Shown here piece after piece: positions 1 to 5,102 of a stretch of 8,147 nt of DNA. Each line of letters begins with the position of its first letter. The stretch's first letter is position 1. The stretch is from an uncultured Opitutales bacterium (GTDB lineage Bacteria; Verrucomicrobiota; Verrucomicrobiia; Opitutales; UBA2995): the NCBI GenBank assembly GCA_937920335.1, contig CALGUT010000115.1, forward strand, positions 1-8,147. Direction: 5' to 3'. The notes beneath the pieces were generated by a model. The model had not been told where the DNA came from. It did not search any database and saw nothing but the letters and a program-made list of their open reading frames with translations. The translations under genes were made by a program, and so were the position numbers.

Positions 1-203
1 TCGGCGCCAGTTCCGAGGAGTGAGTCGACGACAAAACCGGATGCGAAACAGACCGAAACACTCTAGTCCTACCGATTGGTTCGCCCGGAACCTGATAATC
101 GCCTTAGTGAGTAATACGGTTCCTCCGACAAATAATTGCACGCCAGAGAGTATCTACTTCTCAGAGGTTGCCCTTGGCCTAACTGCCCGTTATCGACTCT
201 CCT
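1..203. other. 5' flank with no supported gene
   Basis: No convincing coding region is seen here. A short open frame starting with GTG at position 20 runs to 238, but it overlaps the next gene, resembles no family I know and has a poor composition, so I do not call it. In the third forward frame the first six codons read GASSEE before a TGA at 21-23. That could be the tail of an upstream gene, but it is too short to support. The stretch holds one imperfect inverted repeat at 73-101 (listed separately). I see no good promoter before 204. Confidence 0.5.
73..101. repeat. imperfect inverted repeat (possible hairpin)
   Basis: CGATT (73-77) and GGTTC (78-82) can pair with AATCG (97-101) and GAACC (88-92). 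This gives a ten-base-pair stem with a five-base loop (GCCCG) and a four-base bulge (TGAT, 93-96). No T-run follows on the plus strand, so it does not look like a standard intrinsic terminator. It could fold in an RNA leader or in the 3' end of an upstream transcript. It may also be chance. Confidence 0.35.
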
Positions 204-839
204 ATGAATTTTGCATTCTTAGCCTTTCCCGACGTTGAAGAATTGGATCTTATCGGCCCGTGGGAGATACTTGCCGGCGGGCTTAAAGCTCAAGAGAAGA
301 TTGAAGAAGCGTTTATCGTAACGGAAACGGGTGAACCCTTTCGGTGTGCGAAAGGGCTCGAGATTGTGCCGCATTACGACTTCGCGAATTGCCCGACTTT
401 CGAATACCTCTTGGTTCCGGGAGGTTGGGGCAGTCGGCAGCAGGCAACGAATCCACGATTTATATCGTTTCTGAAAGAACGGGCAAAAAGCTGCCGTGCG
501 GTGTTGTCTGTCTGCACAGGCGCGTTTCTGCTGGCCGAGGCCGGACTGCTAGAAGGGAAGAAAGCGACAACTCATTGGAGCTCTCTTGATCGGTTACGTG
601 ACTTCGGTGGTGTTGACGTCGTAGAAGAACGCTTTGTCCGTGATGGATCTATCTGGAGCTCAGCCGGCGTGTCGGCTGGCATAGACCTCTCACTGGAGTT
701 TATTAAAGAGGAGTTTGACGAAACGACCGCAGAGGCCATCCAATTTTACGCAGAGTTTTATCCGGTTGGGACCGTGTATGGGAAACCCGAGGCGAAGCCC
801 GAAGCGCCCAAATACTTGAAGAAATCTGCTCCGGATTGA
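204..839 (+). CDS. DJ-1/PfpI family protein (class I glutamine amidotransferase-like fold)
   Basis: A 211-residue cytoplasmic protein of the DJ-1/PfpI superfamily. The N-terminus (FLAFPDVEELDLIGPWEIL, residues 5-23) is the family's first strand and helix with the conserved acidic residue (D15). LLVPGGWGS (69-77) precedes the nucleophile elbow SVCTGAFLLAEAGLL (102-116), which carries the candidate nucleophile C104 followed by T105. TTHW (122-125) follows. This D/C/T layout matches the isonitrile-hydratase-like branch and the N-terminal domain of GlxA-type AraC regulators, but there is no helix-turn-helix domain after it and the length fits a stand-alone enzyme. The true reaction (isonitrile hydratase, glyoxalase/deglycase-like or other) cannot be decided. 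The ATG at 204 is chosen because it places the conserved first strand at the N-terminus; no Shine-Dalgarno sequence precedes it. It lies 35 nt upstream of arsR in the same direction, but a likely operator separates them, so it may be independent of the arsenic genes. Confidence 0.88.
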   Translation: MNFAFLAFPDVEELDLIGPWEILAGGLKAQEKIEEAFIVTETGEPFRCAKGLEIVPHYDFANCPTFEYLLVPGGWGSRQQATNPRFISFLKERAKSCRAVLSVCTGAFLLAEAGLLEGKKATTHWSSLDRLRDFGGVDVVEERFVRDGSIWSSAGVSAGIDLSLEFIKEEFDETTAEAIQFYAEFYPVGTVYGKPEAKPEAPKYLKKSAPD

Positions 840-843
840 TAAA
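816..843 (+). promoter_or_regulatory. candidate sigma70-like promoter for the ars operon
   Basis: TTGAAG (816-821) and GATAAA (838-843) are separated by 16 bases and each matches four of six consensus positions. Transcription would then start near 850, directly at the inverted repeat 852-869, which is a sensible place for a repressor to block. An alternative -35-like TTGACT (849-854) pairs only with an AATATG (872-877) that overlaps the arsR start codon, and so would need a leaderless or later start. Both are weak, sequence-only suggestions. Confidence 0.3.
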
Positions 844-851
844 TACCATTG

Positions 852-869
852 ACTGTATATGCTTACAGT
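852..869. promoter_or_regulatory. probable ArsR operator (inverted repeat)
   Basis: ACTGTA (852-857) and TACAGT (864-869) form a perfect inverted repeat with a six-base AT-rich spacer, ending 5 bp before the arsR start codon. ArsR/SmtB repressors bind imperfect 12-2-12 or similar dyads that overlap their own promoters. The position immediately before arsR makes this the best candidate for autoregulation. Binding itself is inferred. Confidence 0.6.
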
Positions 870-874
870 AGAAT

Positions 875-1255
875 ATGAAGGGTATGGAAATTGTTCAGGC
901 GTATAAGTGTTTTTGTGATACACAGCGTTTGCGTATTCTCAACCTTCTCAAAGATGGACCCCTTTGTGTATGTCATTTCGTGGAGATTCTGGAATCTGAC
1001 CAGGTGAAGATATCGAAACAGCTGCGCTACATGAAGGAGCTGGGCATGGTAGAAGCAGATCGGTGTGCACAGTGGATGGTCTACCGCCTGAGTGATTCCA
1101 ATAGTCCTTTGTTGGATAACAATTTGAAGTGCCTGCAGGATTGTTACGGCGAAGAACTATCGTTTTCTCAAGACAGCAAAAAGCGGATGGAGATTATTCG
1201 AAGAATGCAGGAAGAGGAGTCTGCTTGCGCATCGGTTCTGTGCGAGGAGTGCTAG
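875..1255 (+). CDS. arsR: ArsR-family arsenic-responsive transcriptional repressor, cysteine-rich
   Basis: A 126-residue winged helix-turn-helix repressor of the ArsR/SmtB family. The pattern is DTQRLRILNLL (15-25), then LCVCHFVEIL (30-39), a recognition-helix region VKISKQLRYMKELGMVE (44-60) and the wing RCAQWMVYRL (63-72). C31 and C33 correspond to the CVC pair that binds As(III) in E. coli-type ArsR, but the third cysteine of that motif is absent (V36/E37 there). The protein has ten cysteines in all: 12, 14, 31, 33, 64, 86, 90, 118, 123 and 126. The last three form a terminal cluster that could supply or add metalloid ligands. It should dissociate from the ars operator when arsenite or antimonite binds. 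Start: ATG 875 has no clear ribosome binding site, and ATG 884 (MEIVQAYK) is an equally plausible start. It is followed after 4 nt by arsC. Confidence 0.93.
   Translation: MKGMEIVQAYKCFCDTQRLRILNLLKDGPLCVCHFVEILESDQVKISKQLRYMKELGMVEADRCAQWMVYRLSDSNSPLLDNNLKCLQDCYGEELSFSQDSKKRMEIIRRMQEEESACASVLCEEC
1244..1249 (+). promoter_or_regulatory. ribosome binding site of arsC
   Basis: GAGGAG lies inside the last codons of arsR, 10 nt before the arsC ATG at 1260. It is the clearest Shine-Dalgarno sequence among the plus-strand genes of this window and supports that start and translational linkage with arsR. Confidence 0.6.
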
Positions 1256-1259
1256 CGCT

Positions 1260-1694
1260 ATGACCAAACCCAAAGTTCTCATCCTCTGTACAGGTAATTC
1301 CTGTCGGAGCCATATGGCCGAGGGAATCCTTCGGCATGAAGCAAATGATTTATTCGACGTGTTTAGTGCGGGCTCCAAGCCGGCTGGTTATGTGCATGCG
1401 CTGGCCATCGAGGTGCTGGCCGAAATCGGCATCGATATTTCTGAGCACCGATCAAAACATTTGAATGAGTTCTTGAATGAGGATATTGATACGGTGATTA
1501 CGGTATGTGGAAATGCGAATGAGTCCTGCCCGGTGTTCCCAGGCATAGTGAATCGCTATCATTGGGGGTTTGAAGATCCACCGAAGGCCGTTCGTCCGGG
1601 GGAGACTGAGCTGGACGCCTTTCGTCGGATCCGGGATGAAATTAATAAGGTATTTGGCGCATTTGCGAGTGGCTATCGGCAGGGGCGTTCGTGA
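1260..1694 (+). CDS. arsC: arsenate reductase, thioredoxin-coupled (low-molecular-weight phosphatase fold)
   Basis: A 144-residue cytoplasmic enzyme that reduces arsenate to arsenite. The P-loop CTGNSCRS (10-17) provides nucleophile C10, C15 and the oxyanion-binding R16. The redox relay cysteines C83 and C90 sit in VCGNANESCP. The general-acid aspartate is D106 in EDPP. This is the same layout as the S. aureus pI258 ArsC enzyme (C10, C82, C89, D105) with a one-residue shift, so electrons should come from thioredoxin rather than glutaredoxin. All catalytic residues are present and the length is slightly above the usual 130-140. It begins 4 nt after arsR and is followed by acr3 after 24 nt, consistent with one operon. 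Arsenite made here is the substrate for Acr3. Confidence 0.95.
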   Translation: MTKPKVLILCTGNSCRSHMAEGILRHEANDLFDVFSAGSKPAGYVHALAIEVLAEIGIDISEHRSKHLNEFLNEDIDTVITVCGNANESCPVFPGIVNRYHWGFEDPPKAVRPGETELDAFRRIRDEINKVFGAFASGYRQGRS

Positions 1695-1718
1695 AGCTTC
1701 CGTTTCTTTGATTCGATT

Positions 1719-2810
1719 ATGAAAAGTGAAATAGACGAAATCGCCTGTGCGCCGACCAAAAAGAAACTCGGCTTCCTAGACCGATTTTTGACACTTTGGA
1801 TTTTCCTCGCGATGGGAATCGGTGTCGCCATCGGTGCTCTTTGGGACGGCACTCAGGATTTTTTGAATCAGTTTCAAGTAGGGACAACGAATGTCCCCAT
1901 CGCGATCGGTCTTATTCTTATGATGTATCCGCCCCTGGCGAAGGTGCGCTATGAAGAAATGCACCGCGTGTTTCGCAATGTGAAAGTGCTGAGTCTTTCG
2001 CTCATTCAAAATTGGGTTATCGGGCCGGTGTTGATGTTTGCCCTGGCGGTGCTATTTCTGCAAGGGCACCCGGAATACATGACGGGGGTCATCCTGATCG
2101 GGCTGGCCCGTTGTATTGCGATGGTTATTGTGTGGAATGAGCTAGCGGAAGGAGACAGCGAATACGCGGCTGGGCTGGTAGCGTTCAACTCTGTTTTTCA
2201 GATCGTATTTTTCAGTGTGTATGCTTGGTTCTTTATAACCTACCTGCCTGTTGTGTTTGGTCTCGAAGGAAGTGTAGTGGCTATTACTATGGGGCAGGTT
2301 GCAGAGAGTGTCTTCATCTACCTCGGTATCCCATTCTTCGCAGGTATGTTGACTCGCTTGATCGGTGTGAAACTCAAAGGCAGAGTATGGTATGAGAAAT
2401 CTTTTATTCCTCGTATAAGTCCGATCACTTTGATCGCCTTGCTCTTTACGATCGTGCTGATGTTCAGCTTTAAGGGAGACAAGATCGTCGAGCTCCCATT
2501 GGATGTATTGTTAATTGCAATACCACTGACGATCTACTTTGCCATCATGTTTGTCGTGAGTTTTCTGATGGGGAAATGGGTGGGGGCCGATTACAAACAA
2601 AGCGTTACCTTGAGCTTCACGGCTGCCAGTAACAATTTTGAATTGGCGATTGCAGTAGCCGTTGCCGTATTCGGTATCGGGAGTGGAGCTGCCTTTGCAG
2701 CAGTCATTGGCCCCCTGGTGGAAGTGCCGGTCATGATTGCCTTGGTAAGCGTCGCATTCTGGTTCCGGAAACGTTTGTTTCAATCGGAAACCGTACAACC
2801 CGGGAACTAG
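1719..2810 (+). CDS. acr3: ACR3-family arsenite efflux transporter
   Basis: A 363-residue inner-membrane protein with about ten hydrophobic segments, the normal size and topology for ACR3, which extrudes arsenite (some members also antimonite) using the proton gradient. The N-terminus FLDRFLTLWIFLAMGIGVAIG (19-39) is the family's characteristic first membrane segment. The conserved metalloid-binding cysteine is C132 in LARCIAMVIVWNELAEGD, and the conserved membrane glutamate is E308 in SNNFELAIAVAVAVFG. They match C129 and E305 of the studied Alkaliphilus protein with a three-residue shift. It is not the unrelated ArsB carrier. No good Shine-Dalgarno sequence precedes the ATG. Its TAG stop is followed after one base by the methyltransferase start, so the two are probably translated together. 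Confidence 0.96.
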   Translation: MKSEIDEIACAPTKKKLGFLDRFLTLWIFLAMGIGVAIGALWDGTQDFLNQFQVGTTNVPIAIGLILMMYPPLAKVRYEEMHRVFRNVKVLSLSLIQNWVIGPVLMFALAVLFLQGHPEYMTGVILIGLARCIAMVIVWNELAEGDSEYAAGLVAFNSVFQIVFFSVYAWFFITYLPVVFGLEGSVVAITMGQVAESVFIYLGIPFFAGMLTRLIGVKLKGRVWYEKSFIPRISPITLIALLFTIVLMFSFKGDKIVELPLDVLLIAIPLTIYFAIMFVVSFLMGKWVGADYKQSVTLSFTAASNNFELAIAVAVAVFGIGSGAAFAAVIGPLVEVPVMIALVSVAFWFRKRLFQSETVQPGN

Positions 2811-2811
2811 T

Positions 2812-3450
2812 ATGAAACACGTCGAGGAAACGATCTCTACCTACGACGCGATTGCTAATGACTATCATGTCATTGCGACCCCTGAAAACCGGGCTTGGCT
2901 GGAGAATTCCATGAAGATTTTTACCGACTATCTAGTAGGAAACAGAGTTCTGGTTGCTGGCTGCGGGGAAGGGCGCGATTCGCGGTATTTACGGGATCTT
3001 GGATTTGACACTACATCCTTCGACCTATCGGACGGTATGCTCGAGGTCGCCCGGTCGGAAGATCCAGCCGGTTGTTACATTAAGCATGATTTGCGTCAGA
3101 TAGAAACATTGGGATCCTTTGATGGCATCTGGGCTTGTGCCTGTCTATATCATCTAACCAAAGTTGAATTTAGTCAGTGTATAGAGTCGATCTGGAGAGC
3201 ACTGAATCCCGGTGGAGTCCTGTTTTGCAATCTTAAGTTGGGTCAAGGGGAGCAGTTTCTCGAACGACCGCGTGATGGCTATCCTGGTGGTAAAGAAGCG
3301 CAGGAGAAGTTGGGAGGTCGACGTTTCTATGCTTTCTATAGTTTACCAGAGTTGGAGGTATTGTTCGAGCGGTTTGTACTTTTGAAGAATCGCAAAGACA
3401 TCTTAAAAGAAGGTCAGGGCGCTATGGAGTTTTGGTTAAAGAAACCGTAA
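2812..3450 (+). CDS. class I SAM-dependent methyltransferase in the ars operon
   Basis: A 212-residue cytoplasmic protein with a Rossmann-type methyltransferase core. Motif I VLVAGCGEGRDSRYLRDLG (46-64) binds SAM, FDLSDGMLEVAR (70-81) is the motif II acidic loop, FDGIWACACLYHL (103-115) is the motif IV region, and ALNPGGVLFCNLK (130-142) is the post-core turn and strand. This core resembles the general Methyltransf_25/TehB-like group. It is much shorter than arsenite methyltransferase ArsM and lacks that enzyme's typical extended C-terminal domain, although it has six cysteines (51, 88, 109, 111, 123, 139). It starts one base after acr3, with GGGA (2802-2805) as a weak ribosome binding site, so it belongs to the arsenic operon. 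The substrate is unknown: arsenite, an arsenical, another metalloid or a small metabolite are all possible. It is the last gene before a non-coding stretch. Confidence 0.88.
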   Translation: MKHVEETISTYDAIANDYHVIATPENRAWLENSMKIFTDYLVGNRVLVAGCGEGRDSRYLRDLGFDTTSFDLSDGMLEVARSEDPAGCYIKHDLRQIETLGSFDGIWACACLYHLTKVEFSQCIESIWRALNPGGVLFCNLKLGQGEQFLERPRDGYPGGKEAQEKLGGRRFYAFYSLPELEVLFERFVLLKNRKDILKEGQGAMEFWLKKP

Positions 3451-3491
3451 AGCTTCCGTGATTAGCTCAATCTATAGCTTGCAATTCGTTT

Positions 3492-3647
3492 CAAACCACT
3501 CCACGGATGCAGTTGTTTTAAGGATTACTTAGTTTCCTCCTCGTTGATTCGCGTAATAAAAAGGCGGCTCGAAATAAAGGCGCTTCAGTGGTCCTGGCCA
3601 TTATTCTGTTCTAACAATTCTGTTAATGGTCCTGACGCAAACCACTC
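3492..3647 (+). repeat. 10-bp direct repeat CAAACCACTC, two copies
   Basis: Exact copies lie at 3492-3501 and 3638-3647, 146 bp apart, both inside the same gene-free stretch. A shared 10-mer within so short a region is unlikely by chance, though not impossible. It could be a pair of protein-binding sites or the trace of a local duplication; the flanking bases do not match. Confidence 0.4.
3596..3631 (+). repeat. weak stem-loop in the helicase leader
   Basis: GGCCATTA (3596-3603) can pair with TAATGGTC (3624-3631), eight pairs including one G-U, around a 20-base loop. No U-tract follows. It is a possible leader structure rather than a terminator, and weak on its own. Confidence 0.3.
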
Positions 3648-3710
3648 GGCTAGTTCCTTAGGTATTTCCATTTATGGAGCCTGCCCATCATTATTACCAA
3701 TCATTCGTTT

Positions 3711-5102
3711 ATGAAGACATTCGCCGAACTCGGCTTATCTAAAGATATTTTACGCGCTGTTAGTGACAAAGGTTACGACACGCCATCACCCGTGCAGGAG
3801 AAAGCTATTCCTCTCGTACTAACTGGCCAAGACGTTATCGCCACCGCCCAAACCGGAACCGGTAAAACAGCTGGCTTCACCTTACCGATGATGCATCTGC
3901 TGACCCAGGGTGAGAATAGCGGAGGGCGCCACATTAAAGCTCTGGTGCTCACACCGACGCGTGAGCTTGCTGCCCAAGTGCAAGAGAGCATCGTTACCTA
4001 TGGGAAACACCTTCCGCTGAAGAGTCTGGTAGTGTTTGGTGGGGTAAATATCAAACCACAGCTCAAGGAGCTTAGAAATGGAGTAGATATACTCGTCGCT
4101 ACTCCGGGACGCTTGCTGGATCTTTGTAATCAAGGCGCCTGTCGCCTCGATAAGGTTAGTATCTTCGTCTTGGACGAAGCAGATCGTATGCTGGATATGG
4201 GATTCATTCCTGACATCCGACGCGTTAGCAAGTTGATCCCTAGAAAACGCCAGACGCTTTTATTCTCAGCTACTTTCTCGAAGGAGATTCGTACATTGAC
4301 CAAGGAGTTTCTCTATAATCCGCTCACGGTAGAAATTACGCCGGAAAAACCAGCCGCACAAACGGTGGCCCAGCGTGCTTACCGCTGTGATCAGCATAGC
4401 AAAACTCAATTGGTTTCCCGTTTGATTAAAGACGGGGACTGGAGTCAGGTACTCATTTTTACTCGGACCAAACACGGTGCAAATCGCTTGAGTAAACGCT
4501 TAACCCAAGACGGTATTCACTCCAGTGCGATTCACGGTGACAAAACGCAGGCATCCCGTACCCGTGCTCTTGAAGGTTTTAAAAAGAAAAACATTCGGGT
4601 CTTGGTGGCTACGGATATTGCGGCTCGTGGGCTGGACATTGTTCAACTGCCGCATGTTATTAATTTTGAGCTGCCGAACCTTCCGGAAGACTATGTTCAC
4701 CGTATTGGTAGAACCGGGCGAGCTGGGCAGGAAGGCGAAGCGATTTCCATCGTCAGCAATGACGAACGCCCCTATTTTCGGGCGATCGAAAAGCTGATTG
4801 GCCAGAAAATTGACCTAACAGATGTTAAGGGTTTTGAACCCGACAATTGGCCGGATAAGGCACCCAGTGCGAGTGATGTTCAAAAGGCAGCTGCACGCCG
4901 CAAGGAAGCTGCCCGGCAGACTCGTGGTGGACCCGGCAAGAAAGGCGCAGGTCGGCAACAGGGAGCCTCTGGTAAACGAAAGCCGGCTGGCGGTTCAAGC
5001 TCACGGAGATCGAATCCAGAACGGAAGAAATCATCGTCGGCCACTTCAACGGCAGCGGCACCAGCGCGTCCCGCAGGTCGACGAAACCGAAGGCGGGGTT
5101 AA
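3711..5102 (+). CDS. rhlE: DEAD-box ATP-dependent RNA helicase, RhlE type
   Basis: A 463-residue cytoplasmic RNA helicase with all motifs intact. The Q motif lies in GYDTPSPVQEKAIP (21-34, Q29), Walker A in AQTGTGKT (46-53), PTRELA at 82-87, TPGRLLD at 131-137, DEAD at 155-158, SAT at 186-188, VLIFTRT at 247-253, TDIAARGLDI at 301-310 and HRIGRTGRAG at 330-339. The short N-terminus that begins right at the Q motif (F4) and the RhlE-like core support the name. RhlE proteins remodel RNA and assist ribosome maturation or mRNA decay. After about residue 384 comes a low-complexity tail rich in Lys, Arg, Ala, Gly and Ser, ending GRRNRRRG, which probably binds RNA non-specifically. No Shine-Dalgarno sequence precedes the ATG, but the Q-motif distance fixes the start. 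Its TAA overlaps the stop of the convergent gene. Confidence 0.93.
   Translation: MKTFAELGLSKDILRAVSDKGYDTPSPVQEKAIPLVLTGQDVIATAQTGTGKTAGFTLPMMHLLTQGENSGGRHIKALVLTPTRELAAQVQESIVTYGKHLPLKSLVVFGGVNIKPQLKELRNGVDILVATPGRLLDLCNQGACRLDKVSIFVLDEADRMLDMGFIPDIRRVSKLIPRKRQTLLFSATFSKEIRTLTKEFLYNPLTVEITPEKPAAQTVAQRAYRCDQHSKTQLVSRLIKDGDWSQVLIFTRTKHGANRLSKRLTQDGIHSSAIHGDKTQASRTRALEGFKKKNIRVLVATDIAARGLDIVQLPHVINFELPNLPEDYVHRIGRTGRAGQEGEAISIVSNDERPYFRAIEKLIGQKIDLTDVKGFEPDNWPDKAPSASDVQKAAARRKEAARQTRGGPGKKGAGRQQGASGKRKPAGGSSSRRSNPERKKSSSATSTAAAPARPAGRRNRRRG

Larger units (their letters stand above)
3451..3710 (+). other. 260-bp intergenic region / putative leader of the helicase gene
   Basis: No credible open frame is seen. 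The region holds several short internal repeats: CAAACCACTC at 3492 and 3638, GGTCCTG at 3590 and 3628, TTCTGTT at 3604 and 3618, and two similar AATAAA...GGCG stretches around 3556 and 3573. It also contains a weak stem-loop at 3596-3631 and a small TCCAT-TT-ATGGA palindrome at 3667-3678. No strong sigma70 promoter or T-tailed terminator is evident. DEAD-box helicase genes often carry long regulated leaders in other bacteria, so part of this may be a 5' untranslated region. Confidence 0.4.

Noticed and set aside
20..238. 72-codon open frame starting with GTG
   Set aside because: It overlaps the well-supported gene at 204, resembles no known family, and its GAGGAG is directly adjacent to the GTG rather than at a usable distance.
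2812..3450. Calling the methyltransferase arsM
   Set aside because: It is too short and lacks the recognisable ArsM C-terminal domain and cysteine spacing; only the operon position points to arsenic.
1694..3459. 10-bp repeat AAGCTTCCGT at 1694 and 3450, each starting at the last base of a stop codon
   Set aside because: A shared 10-mer over an 8-kb window is expected by chance many times over. The matching position after the stop is curious, but the flanks diverge and there is no hairpin.
3450..3480. AAGCT/AGCTT pairing after the methyltransferase as a terminator
   Set aside because: Only five base pairs with a long loop and no T-run.
3667..3678. TCCAT-TT-ATGGA palindrome as an operator for rhlE
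   Set aside because: It is very short, with no nearby regulator gene or convincing promoter to support a role.
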